From a virus: 64,000 nucleotides of DNA. The stretch is from IMG/VR virus record IMGVR_UViG_3300042869_001157, positions 1 to 64,000 of that record; one strand, written 5' to 3'. Positions within the stretch are counted from its first letter, which is position 1. Every line of letters begins with the position of its first letter. Both the position numbers and the translations under genes were made by a program. Under the pieces are notes generated by a model. The model searched no databases. It was not told the origin of the DNA and saw only the letters and a program-made list of their open reading frames with translations. Of this stretch, positions 18,488 to 28,567 are shown piece by piece.

Positions 18488-20383
18488 ATGAAAAAAATAT
18501 CTAAATACTTCTGCACGGTAGACGGCCAACAGGCTAATATTCCTTGTAGTGGTTGCCCCAGCCATAACGGATGCCTCGATAAGAGCATCCACTATAAGGA
18601 GTCTCACACAATGGATTTAAACGAAAAATCAGTCGTCAAAATTGATGGCGACGGTACCGTAGTCAAATGTGCAAAATCCTTGCCCGGTTCAGAATGCGGA
18701 TACGAAGCAGACAAAAAAGTCTGTGGAAAATGTGGCGCAATGGCTGTCGAAATCAAAATGGTTCCCGTCGACGAAGAAGACGAAGAAGAAACCACTGATG
18801 AAGAAGATTTATTAGAAGAATCAGAAGAAGAAGCACCAATGGAGAATGGCAAGCCCATGCTCAAAACCAAGGGTGCTGGAATGTGGCAAACACCAAAAGC
18901 AACCCGTCGCGCCTACACCGCATCAATGCAAGATGGTCTCTACCGCCCAGTCAAGGGTGAAGAAATGATGCCCGAAGATGACGAGGACGAAGAAATGTAT
19001 ATGGACGACGAAGAGAACATGGGCATGGAAGACGAAGGCAAAGAGTTGGGACGAAGTCCCCGACCCCCGAGCCCGGGCTATTCAAGCAATCGCCGCAGTG
19101 AAGCAATGTGGGGTCCATGGGGACGAAGATCAAATGGTGGCAGTGGCGCACTCTTCACGGTAGGACGCAACGCAATCGGCATTTCTGATGCGATGCCCGG
19201 TAAGGCTTCTAACGAAGAAATGTACGACGAGGACGAAGAAATGTATATGGACGACGAAGGTAACGAGTACATGATGGACGAAGAAGGCAAAATGTACGCA
19301 ATGCCAGGGCGAAACGACGGTTATTTTCAACCACAACAAAAGCGTCGCAGCATGATGCGCCGCATGGCAGATGAAATGATGCCTGAAGATGAAGACAACG
19401 AAGAAATGTATTTAGACGATGAAGAAGGAGAAGCCGACGATATGGACATGGCACCCGATCTAGAAGCAATGCGTATGGCACGCCTACGTAAACTTGGAAC
19501 AAAGTCAGCAGATGTAGGCATGAATGGCTACATGTGTGCTATCGACCGCAAGGTATATCCAGGCGCAGCATCAGTATGTGACGACTGCCCAGGTGGATGT
19601 ATGGCAGAAAAAGGAATGCCAGGCCTCCTCCACGTCGAAGGACTCGTCGAAGTCATGTTCAAGGGCGATGTTATCGACTCTGGCTACTCACAAGATGCAG
19701 ACATGTATGTTGTTGACGTAGAAACAAAGTCCGGAAGCATTAACGAAGTATTCGTTGATGGAACATCGGCAGAAGTTCTTGGCTTCCACCGTCTGGACGA
19801 TTCGGTTCTTTCACAGAAGTCAATCATGGATGACATCGAACTCATCGACTTCAACGAAGCAGCAGACATTGCTGTCAAATCGATCCCTGGCAGTGTTGTC
19901 GCCGTAGAACCAGCAGTGTTTGAAGGTTTCGACTCATACCAAGTTGAAATCGATGGCGTTGACGGCAAGTCATACGACGTTTTTGTTGCGCTTGATGGCG
20001 AAACACTCGGCTACGACTCATACAACTCTGACGAAACAGCAGAAATCGAAGCGGAAGCAGCAGAAATTGCCCTTAAGCGTGCATTCTCGGAAGATAAGCG
20101 CGAAGAAATGGCTAAAGAAGGCACCGCAATGTCTGATGGATCGTTCCCAATCGCAAGCGAGAACGATCTTCGCAACGCAATTATGGCTCATGGACGAGCA
20201 AAAGACATCGAAGCAGCAAAAGCACACATTAAGTCACGTGCCGCAGCCTTGGGTCTTGAAGCAATGCTTCCCGACAATTGGAAAGCAGCAGAAAAGTCCA
20301 GCCCAGCAGAAGAGTTCATTCAATCTCTCGTTGAGTTTGAGATGCTCACCGCTGAGGTAGAGAATCCTTCAACAACTAAGTAA
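18488..20383 (+). CDS. Acidic head-region protein with PepSY-like and DUF6582-like parts
   Basis: A 631-residue protein. Residues about 8-30 and 350-372 both carry a cysteine motif, C-x-(V/I)-D then CxxCPxxGC or similar, probably metal binding. The middle (about 90-330) is Asp/Glu-rich with repeated EEMYMDDEE units. Residues about 400-515 look like two PepSY-type units (for example SYQVEIDGVDGKSYDVFVAL). Residues about 548-598 match the phage DUF6582 pattern (GSFPIASENDLRNAI, GRAKDIEAAKAHI, RAAALG). A second start, ATG at 18611, has a better AAGGAG, but it would remove the first cysteine motif, so I kept 18488. DUF6582 segments often occur in head-module proteins. Role unknown, perhaps an internal or scaffold-like head protein. 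Confidence 0.82.
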   Translation: MKKISKYFCTVDGQQANIPCSGCPSHNGCLDKSIHYKESHTMDLNEKSVVKIDGDGTVVKCAKSLPGSECGYEADKKVCGKCGAMAVEIKMVPVDEEDEEETTDEEDLLEESEEEAPMENGKPMLKTKGAGMWQTPKATRRAYTASMQDGLYRPVKGEEMMPEDDEDEEMYMDDEENMGMEDEGKELGRSPRPPSPGYSSNRRSEAMWGPWGRRSNGGSGALFTVGRNAIGISDAMPGKASNEEMYDEDEEMYMDDEGNEYMMDEEGKMYAMPGRNDGYFQPQQKRRSMMRRMADEMMPEDEDNEEMYLDDEEGEADDMDMAPDLEAMRMARLRKLGTKSADVGMNGYMCAIDRKVYPGAASVCDDCPGGCMAEKGMPGLLHVEGLVEVMFKGDVIDSGYSQDADMYVVDVETKSGSINEVFVDGTSAEVLGFHRLDDSVLSQKSIMDDIELIDFNEAADIAVKSIPGSVVAVEPAVFEGFDSYQVEIDGVDGKSYDVFVALDGETLGYDSYNSDETAEIEAEAAEIALKRAFSEDKREEMAKEGTAMSDGSFPIASENDLRNAIMAHGRAKDIEAAKAHIKSRAAALGLEAMLPDNWKAAEKSSPAEEFIQSLVEFEMLTAEVENPSTTK

Positions 20384-20407
20384 CTACAACAGGGATTGGA
20401 GCCCGGT

Positions 20408-23400
20408 ATGACGGGTAGAGGTATCCCTCAACGGAATAAACTTTCGCCACGTTTGAACGTGCCTGTCCGCAATTATGACGGAAAGGCTATGTACTTCCGT
20501 GAACGACAGAAGTTCTCATTAACTCAACCATACTTGGATGCAGATATTGCGGTCAAAGTTTTGGCCGAGGGCATGGTTGCTACCGGTTCTGGTGGGGACA
20601 GGGAGATGACTGGTGATGACGATCAGCCGGCTATGGCTGAGTTTCGTTTCGATCCCCTGGCTCGCCGTCAACCTGGGCAAGTACTAAAACTTCACACTAC
20701 CTATAAAGAAGCGACGACCCCTGGTGATGATCATAACTGGGGCTGGGTTGATCCTGAGCCCGAATTGTCTGATGAGGATCGTCTCCAGTTATCCGAGGAG
20801 GCTGCTGATTTTGTTAGTAAGCGTCCCCAGGTTATTGTTCGTCAATTTCTTGTTGATAAAGATGGGAACGAGACTGGTGAAACTAACGAAATTGCGGTAA
20901 AGCAGTTGGGTCCCACCATAAATGACATGATGCCTGGACAAGCAATCAAATTACGTAAGGCTATTGCTAAGGGTATTGTTATTGATGCCAACGGACAAAT
21001 GCGTTGTCCTCCCGGCACTCCTAACGCCAACCAATTCACCGATGTCGATATGTCTAATTGTTTCAATATTGGTGTTGGTGCTGTTCAAAAAGAGATTCGT
21101 CGTATCCGTGGTTTTTGGAAAGAGTGGAACGAAGATGTAGCAGCGATTCGCTCTGCTCGGACTGCTAAAGAAAGACTTGGTAAGGCTAAAGAGAACTATA
21201 CGAGCCTTGAACAGAATGCTGAATGGCTTGCCCGTAATGAACAATCTATTCAGGATGCTTATGAGACTTTGGGGATTGATTTATCTCAGTTTACGCCAGA
21301 GCAGTTAAAAAACAATGTTCATCTCTTTACTGCCATGGATGAATTGTTCAAAAATCATGATGGTCCTGAGTTTAGAAGATTTTTGCATGATGCCATTGGT
21401 TTCAAATGGGATGACTCTAAGAGTGTTGATGAAAATATGAAAGATTACTGGGAGACATTACGTGAGACGGCTTACAAGTTGGTTCCAGAGGAAGTTAAAA
21501 AAGCGTTATTGATTGACCCGTCAACAAAGAAGCCCATTTATCCCGATCAGTACGATGAAGCGCAAAAAATCGTTGACATGATGATTGATCGATTTAGGGA
21601 AGTTCAAGAAGGCATCATCCATGGTGCTTTGGTGTCTTTTAATGATAATCCTCAAATGTTTCAAACTTTGCGCGAAATTGGTTTTGATGCTTGGAATGGA
21701 AGAGTTGGCCTAAATGAATGGATGAGTTATGAGGGCATCACTAATCCTATTACTGATGAACTAAGCCCTGGTAGACTTGGCACTCAAATAAATTTCAATA
21801 CCTGGGCGCTTGCATTTAAGCCTTTGATTGATTTGAGAAAACTGGAAGGAGAAGGTAGGTTTGAAATTGATCTCAAGCCCGTGGATGCCCAAGGCACACC
21901 TTTGAGCGATATTGAAAAATTAAAACAAATACGCGACATTATCGCCCATTCTAATGAAGTTGATCATTTTATTCATGGTGTTGGTTATGCGAACGAACAG
22001 TCATCTGCTCGTGCATCCGCAGTGGCTGGTATGTCTCCCGCAAAAGCCAAGGCAATGCACGTTATGTTTCATGAGTTTGGGCATGTTTTACAATATGCCG
22101 AAGCACAAAATGCGATTATCGATTATGTGAACAAGCATGGTCAACTTGTTGTTACTAATAACGGCGCACTCAATGTTCTTACTGGTGATTGGCGAACATG
22201 GTCCAATAATGATTGGTACGATGCATTGAATACTGTCATGAGAGGAACTTTTGAAGGGATGAATTATCCGCCAGTTACCGTTGACTGGTTAGAGGATTCA
22301 ATGCTTCACCTTCTTGCTGGACAGTATTATCAAGATGAATTAGGAAAATGGCAGCGAATGCACCTTAGTGGGGGTGAAGGCTCCCCGATGTTAAAAAATG
22401 CCCAGGTTGGTTTGATGATTCAGGAGGCTCGCGCTGAGTTGTATGCGTTGAGGCAGATGGGCGTTATTTCTGGGCCAGATATCGACAAGGCTATTGGTGG
22501 TATGGATGAGGTGAGAAGGCCTCCCGGTATTGAATTGGCTTCGCGTCCTATTTATGATGCCCCTACGGAGAATATTTCTAGACTTGTTCCGAAAAGTATT
22601 TTTTCAGATAAAAGAGATTTACGAAGAAAACCCGAATACCCCCCCGAAGTTACTAAACTTGTCAAGAAAATGAAAAAGGAAAATTATACTCCTGAACAAA
22701 TATTGAATGAGTTAAATGCTGGTGATCCTGAAAATCCTAAGTTTACTTTGGATGATGTTAATAACATGATCGGCGATACAGGGGCAGATGACGTTCCTTC
22801 GGATTGGAAGTCCCCCGAAAGAGAAAATGGTATTCCTAAATTTGATCCTGCAAATGGTATTTATGCTGACTGGTCACCCGATCCAAATGATGATGGGAAA
22901 ACGCGTCAAGCAAAATTAAATCAAGCCATAGAAGATTATGCATATTCTGATGAATTTTTGCAAGATATGGAAGATGCTGGTTTTGATCAGACCGACGAAA
23001 ATCATATGGGTGATTTTGTTGGAACAAAAAAATATAAAGAAGGTTTAAAAAAATATCAAGAAAAATATGGCAAACCTTCATCCGATAGCGGCAATAAAAC
23101 AAACGAAGAAGGAACCTCCATTCCTGATGAGACACTTCCAGAACCTAAGAAAAAACGTGACATTCCGGCATGGGATGGACAAGTGGACCCGTTTGCAAAC
23201 GATTATTCAGAAGTAAAGTTAACGGATGCTTTAATTGACGATTACACTAATACAGACTACACAATTGATGAACTCGCAGAACGCTATGACCGTACGCCGG
23301 AAGAAGTCAAAGCCAAAATTGATTTGGAACAAAAACTAAATGGTCCCATACGATCAGCCGACTACTATGCTGCTCTCAAGAGGGGCGAATGGGTTAATTA

Positions 23401-26400
23401 TAGAAATCCGAACGAAGACGACAAGTATTCAGATGACAGTAGGGGTTACAGAAAATACAAGGATGGAATATATCCAAGTGAACGGGAGTATGAGATACGA
23501 AAGGAGGGTGGCAAGACTCAAGTTCGCCTAAGGCAAATTCCCTCTTCGGAAGACACTGCACCAGTTACTCCTGCTTCCAACCCTAAGGAGTGGGGACGTC
23601 AGAGAAGACAAGAAATATTAAATACAACAGAACCAGAAACCGTTGCTTTATTAGATGGGTCTATTCCTCCCGATAAACGCACATCGACGTCATCTTTGTC
23701 GCCACGCAATATTGATACAACACTCAGAAACTCAATGAATGCTCGTAGTAAAGCAAAAGAAGAAGCAAATACCATTGCAGCGCCCACGCCAGACGCTGAG
23801 TCACCTTTGCTTGATGAGGAAATTAGAGATGCGGTAGCCCCAATGTTGTTCCACATTGACTCACATGAATTTGATGAAGATATGTCGGTATTGATGGTTA
23901 TTGATTTGCCAGAAAATTATGAAATTGGCGGAGGAGATTTTGTTAATTTCGAAATGCCAATGCGTGGAGTTTTGCCAGGCCGTCTTCAGCCAAAGTCTTC
24001 GGGAAATAAGAGAGCGGTTCGCGTGATGTTTCCTGCCGGAAGTCGTGGAGTTATTGTTGGTAACTCTTACAATGGCGATAGCGATGGTGTACTCTTGCCT
24101 CCCGGCAGAGTTTCTTTAATTGATGTTGATGAGAACGGCGTTATTAATGCAATAATTGCTTCTCAGGAAAATCCATTAGAGACATTGAAACGTATGGATG
24201 GAAACATTGATGATGTTTCTTCTGCTGAAGGTGCTGACGATTTTATTAGGGGCGAAGCATCGATTGTTAAAGCAGAAATTGGTAGACAGATTGATAAGTA
24301 TGCGAATAGTGAGCGTGGTCGGGGTATGCGTTCACGTTCGCGTGGCAGCAGCAATGATGCTTTGACTCGAAGAGATCAAAAGCAACGAAATGATTCTATT
24401 TCTAGCATTATGCGTAGGAAAAATAGTGCCCCATTTAATGTTGATAATAATTTTTCTGCTCGTCACAGAAACCCTGATGGGACGGCGTTGTCTACCCAGT
24501 GGGGCGACGTGGTCCCACGTGAAGTTCATGTAGATAGACGCAACAATCGTGTTACTGCCTCAATTGGGCGTATGAGAAATATTTTGAATGGTGATGTCGC
24601 TCCTTCTAGTGAGAGCGAATTCGATTTTATTAACAATATTGATCCTCGTGTCAAAAATTTGTTGAATAATCGATCTCCAGAAGAAATTCGTCAACTCATT
24701 GATGATGCCTATGTGGATTTCCATAAGGGTTTTGATGATCGGGTACGCATTCCGATGAATGATAACACGTTGAATGGAATGATGTCTGAGGGCCGCCTGA
24801 AGGCGATTCAAGAAATTAAACCGAATAGTCCTATTTCTAAACTTAAATCAGACCATGAACTGTTTTTGGGTTACGATCCGGAAGTTTCTAATAACATGCG
24901 ATCAATTTCTGGATATATGGTTCATCGTAATGCTAAAAATGTTATTTCTGATCACCTTGATTCAATACCAAGCGACGGCATCAATAGAAACCCAGATTTC
25001 TTTCATGAAAGTGGCGACATTCAACCGATGGGTGATGTACGCATTGGTGGAAATGACATTGATCTAGTGTTAAAACCAGAAGTTGCTTCTCGTTCAGCAT
25101 ATTCGCGTGGTGAAGCAATTCGTTCACACAACTACCCGACTCCAGTTTTGTTTGACAATCCCGGGGATGTCGGATCGGCTCACTTAAACGAGTCAATCAC
25201 TTCAGGTAATTCCGACGCTGACAGAATGCGCAATATTACTAATGCTCTACAAAATGTTATTGACAATAACTTCAGTGGTTCACTTTCTGATGACATTTCA
25301 GCAAGTAGATCAGAACGTGCACTCAGGCCAGGAAATAAATATGAAGCACTTGTTGCCGGTGGAGTGAGTTTGGATGACGTTGCTGAAATACGTTACCCAG
25401 TAAATAAACTTGACATAAATAATGAAAAGTTAGATATGAATTCCTCGATAGGCGACAGCGGGCGAGAACTATTGAAAGTTAATGGTTTTGGTGACGGGGA
25501 GATTGACGAATATTTACGTATGGTTGATGACGGCGAAGTCGAACTTCAATCTGCCCGCTGGCTAAAACAACATCGTGCCGCTAAGAAGTTTGAAACAGAT
25601 TTTAGAAAGAAAAACAATTTTGATGGTCGTATTGTTTTTACTAACTCTGATGGTATAGACCTTTTGTCTCCTGAAACTTTTAGGGAACATCCAAATTCGC
25701 GTGGTCTTCAGACTGTTGAGCAAATGTTGTCGGCAAGAATGCTTGCCGATATGGCACCGAATATGAAGAAAACTTTGAAGGCTATTAAGAAGTCTCCTGA
25801 TGCTCAGGCTCGTATTCGTTCTGCACAAATTGGTCAAAACAAAAAACCGAATGTTGATGTTCCGAATGCTGGTTCGCGTATAAATAGTATTGAAGATAAT
25901 GAAGTCGATGATATTTTTAATTCCTTAACTGATGATTTAAGAAACATTGCTCAGGGTGTCGATGTGGAGGATCGCGGAATGCGTTCACGTTCCGTCCCAG
26001 AAAATTTACCCCCTGAAACGTTCTCCTATGGAGACCCAGAGAACGCTGACGTTCCTGGCAAAAAAGCGTTCCGTGACAATTCAATTTATGTGACCAGAAA
26101 TGATGACGGAACATTTAACGCTTACACGATTGAAAACTATCCTGGCACTGAACTTGGCTATTTGAGACAGGTCGGAAATAATAATCACGAGAGTCTTGCT
26201 GCAGCAAAAAATGCCGCTAACGGTCGAAGTAAACTTTCCTCAAGTGGTCGCGGGATGCGCTCCATTACTGGTAGTAACGATTCCAATGCTGCACGAGAGT
26301 CCAGAAGACTTACCGGCACAAATTTTGATGAAATGAGCGATGAGGAACTTGATAAAATTATCAATGAAGGAGATACATCTCAAATAGGTGGAAATCGTGA

Positions 26401-28567
26401 CATTTATTTCTTTGGCGCAGTAGAAGAAAGAAATAGACGTAAGGGAATCAAGCCATTTAACTCAAATGATTTTGATTTTGATATTTCTCGTTTCTCAAAT
26501 TCCTCAAGACCAACTTCACGAAGAAATAGTCGTCAATCACCTCCAGACAATCGCTTATTAGACAACGAATCAGGCACACGTTCACGTCCTGTCCCAAAAA
26601 CATTCAATGACTATGTAGAAAACCCCCCACGTCAAGGGATGCGTTCACAATCTAGACCCAAACCTCCGCAATATCCTCGCAAGCCAACAATGGGTGCGTT
26701 CATCGGTTCTGCAGATTCAGAATTTGATGGAATAACAAATTGGGAAGATTTTAAACGCGTGCTTGCAGATAAAGAAATTGTTTTCATCGACTACGAAACA
26801 ACTGGTCTCAAATTCAATGAATTTAACGAATCAGCAGGAAATGGACTACCTACTCAAATAGGTGCCGTAAAAATGAAAAATGGCAAAGTCATTGACCGTT
26901 TCAACGTATTCGTCAACCCAGGAACACCAATGTCCCAATGGGAAAAATGGTCACAAGACAACCTGAAAGACGGCGACGGCAACCCAATAACTGACGCATA
27001 TCTTGCCGACAAACCCTCAATAGCAGAAGCCCATAAACAATTAGTTGAATTCATGGGCAATACAGAATTGATGGGTATGCAAAATGCCGTTTTCGATAAC
27101 GAAGTACTAGAAGACGCATTGAAAGATTCAGGAATTGATTGGCGACCCAAAGGCATTATCGATACTAAAGAAATTTCAGATATGGTTCTTCCAAAATGGT
27201 CTGAAACAAATCAGAACGCCCCATTCAAGATCAACAAAGATGGAACAAAGTCACCATCAAACTCACTTGGAGATATAACAAAATATCTTGGTATCGAACT
27301 TGGAGACAAACACCATAACGCAGACGCGGATGCCGAAGCAACAGCAAAAGTAATGCAAGGAATTATTGACGGTGCCATAGAAAACAACTGGCCCACGGAC
27401 GTATTAGACAAGTCCAAACGACGATCCAAAGAGAACGAAACTAAAACTAAATTTGAAAAAGCAGTTGCGGCATTTGAAAGTGAAAAAGAAACTTTCCTAA
27501 ATGACAGACCTTCTTCCAATGATGAAGGCGGCATGCGATCACGTACTGCAACAAAGCCGACTAAATCAACCACCAAGCGGACGCCTAAACCAAAAGCAGT
27601 TGAGCCACGCGAATATAGGAATTCAAATACCGAAAATCTTCCACAATCACGTGATTATTACAATGTTGAAGATATTGACAACGCAATGCGAGACATTATC
27701 GATGATGTTTATTCTGGTGTCAGGGAACCACAAGACATTACGGACAGAGTTAATGCTTTACGTGATGAAATCAAAGAACTTGGATCATCGTCGGGCATGC
27801 CTGATGACATGATTGAAGATTTGCTTGATGGTACCAAGACTGGGCCAATTGCATCCGAGGTCAATGATGTGGTAGGTGGATTTGAAAGATGGGGTGGATT
27901 ACGTTCCCGTTCCAATGTTGGATCAAATGCACGGTCCAAGGCCGGTGTTGCTGGAAGAATTATTTCATCTGAAAGATCACGTAAGGCATTAGAAAAAATT
28001 GGTATTGATGAAGATAGAGCAGAGGCTGTTCAACTTCTTGGCGAAATGGCTGCAGCGTTCAGTATCAGTGGTCCTGCTGGCATGGGTACTGTTCTCGCTC
28101 GACGAGCAGGACGGGATGTTGCCGACTTTGGTTTAGCGGAAGCGGTAGAACGAGGCTGGATGAGTCAGGCGACAGCGGACAAGATTGCTAAGCGAATGTT
28201 GGATCGTGTCGCCCCAGAAGGATTACCAGACGATATTAAAGATATTATTGAAAAAGGTAAGGATGCTGTCACTTCTGATGAAAGCAAGGCTAAGGCTGCT
28301 GAACTTTTAGACACCATTCGCGAAACTGTTCGCTCGGGTGGCATGCAACGTCTTGTGGATTCGGCGAAACAAAGAACCAGGGTCTTGACGGACATCGCTA
28401 AAGAACGTGGTAGAGAATTGGCGGCAGAAAAAATGCGTGAGGCTCGTGAAATAGCGAGGGATAAAGCATCGGAGTTGGCGGACGATGCAATGGACGCACT
28501 GAAAGAGCGCGGCAAAGAAGCGGCAGGACGTCTAGTTGGTAGATTTGCAAGAAGAGGGGGCAGATAA
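20408..28567 (+). CDS. Giant polyprotein with zincin, ART-like and DEDDh exonuclease parts
   Basis: A 2719-residue protein, started at ATG 20408 because GGAG lies 7 nt upstream (a TTG at 20396 is in frame). Residues about 198-218 hold CPPGTPNANQFTD with flanking cysteines. A zincin helix HEFGH is at residue 555. A GDSDG loop is at 1224, and only after it do GMRSR-type motifs appear (seven, from 1306). Residues about 1478-1778 include LVLKPEVASRSAYSRGEAI and VSLDDVAEIRYP, which resemble DUF3626/ADP-ribosyltransferase-like phage domains (tentative). Residues about 2122-2318 are a DEDDh 3'-5' exonuclease: DYETTG (Asp2128), QNAVFDNEVLEDAL, HHNADADAEATAKVM. The last 220 residues are charged helices ending in GRFARRGGR. 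It follows the acidic protein by 24 nt. Confidence 0.92.
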   Translation: MTGRGIPQRNKLSPRLNVPVRNYDGKAMYFRERQKFSLTQPYLDADIAVKVLAEGMVATGSGGDREMTGDDDQPAMAEFRFDPLARRQPGQVLKLHTTYKEATTPGDDHNWGWVDPEPELSDEDRLQLSEEAADFVSKRPQVIVRQFLVDKDGNETGETNEIAVKQLGPTINDMMPGQAIKLRKAIAKGIVIDANGQMRCPPGTPNANQFTDVDMSNCFNIGVGAVQKEIRRIRGFWKEWNEDVAAIRSARTAKERLGKAKENYTSLEQNAEWLARNEQSIQDAYETLGIDLSQFTPEQLKNNVHLFTAMDELFKNHDGPEFRRFLHDAIGFKWDDSKSVDENMKDYWETLRETAYKLVPEEVKKALLIDPSTKKPIYPDQYDEAQKIVDMMIDRFREVQEGIIHGALVSFNDNPQMFQTLREIGFDAWNGRVGLNEWMSYEGITNPITDELSPGRLGTQINFNTWALAFKPLIDLRKLEGEGRFEIDLKPVDAQGTPLSDIEKLKQIRDIIAHSNEVDHFIHGVGYANEQSSARASAVAGMSPAKAKAMHVMFHEFGHVLQYAEAQNAIIDYVNKHGQLVVTNNGALNVLTGDWRTWSNNDWYDALNTVMRGTFEGMNYPPVTVDWLEDSMLHLLAGQYYQDELGKWQRMHLSGGEGSPMLKNAQVGLMIQEARAELYALRQMGVISGPDIDKAIGGMDEVRRPPGIELASRPIYDAPTENISRLVPKSIFSDKRDLRRKPEYPPEVTKLVKKMKKENYTPEQILNELNAGDPENPKFTLDDVNNMIGDTGADDVPSDWKSPERENGIPKFDPANGIYADWSPDPNDDGKTRQAKLNQAIEDYAYSDEFLQDMEDAGFDQTDENHMGDFVGTKKYKEGLKKYQEKYGKPSSDSGNKTNEEGTSIPDETLPEPKKKRDIPAWDGQVDPFANDYSEVKLTDALIDDYTNTDYTIDELAERYDRTPEEVKAKIDLEQKLNGPIRSADYYAALKRGEWVNYRNPNEDDKYSDDSRGYRKYKDGIYPSEREYEIRKEGGKTQVRLRQIPSSEDTAPVTPASNPKEWGRQRRQEILNTTEPETVALLDGSIPPDKRTSTSSLSPRNIDTTLRNSMNARSKAKEEANTIAAPTPDAESPLLDEEIRDAVAPMLFHIDSHEFDEDMSVLMVIDLPENYEIGGGDFVNFEMPMRGVLPGRLQPKSSGNKRAVRVMFPAGSRGVIVGNSYNGDSDGVLLPPGRVSLIDVDENGVINAIIASQENPLETLKRMDGNIDDVSSAEGADDFIRGEASIVKAEIGRQIDKYANSERGRGMRSRSRGSSNDALTRRDQKQRNDSISSIMRRKNSAPFNVDNNFSARHRNPDGTALSTQWGDVVPREVHVDRRNNRVTASIGRMRNILNGDVAPSSESEFDFINNIDPRVKNLLNNRSPEEIRQLIDDAYVDFHKGFDDRVRIPMNDNTLNGMMSEGRLKAIQEIKPNSPISKLKSDHELFLGYDPEVSNNMRSISGYMVHRNAKNVISDHLDSIPSDGINRNPDFFHESGDIQPMGDVRIGGNDIDLVLKPEVASRSAYSRGEAIRSHNYPTPVLFDNPGDVGSAHLNESITSGNSDADRMRNITNALQNVIDNNFSGSLSDDISASRSERALRPGNKYEALVAGGVSLDDVAEIRYPVNKLDINNEKLDMNSSIGDSGRELLKVNGFGDGEIDEYLRMVDDGEVELQSARWLKQHRAAKKFETDFRKKNNFDGRIVFTNSDGIDLLSPETFREHPNSRGLQTVEQMLSARMLADMAPNMKKTLKAIKKSPDAQARIRSAQIGQNKKPNVDVPNAGSRINSIEDNEVDDIFNSLTDDLRNIAQGVDVEDRGMRSRSVPENLPPETFSYGDPENADVPGKKAFRDNSIYVTRNDDGTFNAYTIENYPGTELGYLRQVGNNNHESLAAAKNAANGRSKLSSSGRGMRSITGSNDSNAARESRRLTGTNFDEMSDEELDKIINEGDTSQIGGNRDIYFFGAVEERNRRKGIKPFNSNDFDFDISRFSNSSRPTSRRNSRQSPPDNRLLDNESGTRSRPVPKTFNDYVENPPRQGMRSQSRPKPPQYPRKPTMGAFIGSADSEFDGITNWEDFKRVLADKEIVFIDYETTGLKFNEFNESAGNGLPTQIGAVKMKNGKVIDRFNVFVNPGTPMSQWEKWSQDNLKDGDGNPITDAYLADKPSIAEAHKQLVEFMGNTELMGMQNAVFDNEVLEDALKDSGIDWRPKGIIDTKEISDMVLPKWSETNQNAPFKINKDGTKSPSNSLGDITKYLGIELGDKHHNADADAEATAKVMQGIIDGAIENNWPTDVLDKSKRRSKENETKTKFEKAVAAFESEKETFLNDRPSSNDEGGMRSRTATKPTKSTTKRTPKPKAVEPREYRNSNTENLPQSRDYYNVEDIDNAMRDIIDDVYSGVREPQDITDRVNALRDEIKELGSSSGMPDDMIEDLLDGTKTGPIASEVNDVVGGFERWGGLRSRSNVGSNARSKAGVAGRIISSERSRKALEKIGIDEDRAEAVQLLGEMAAAFSISGPAGMGTVLARRAGRDVADFGLAEAVERGWMSQATADKIAKRMLDRVAPEGLPDDIKDIIEKGKDAVTSDESKAKAAELLDTIRETVRSGGMQRLVDSAKQRTRVLTDIAKERGRELAAEKMREAREIARDKASELADDAMDALKERGKEAAGRLVGRFARRGGR

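Noticed and set aside
18611-20383. Alternative start at 18611 with a better AAGGAG
   Set aside because: Not excluded, but the 41 residues upstream hold a cysteine motif that recurs later in the same protein, so the longer frame seems coding.
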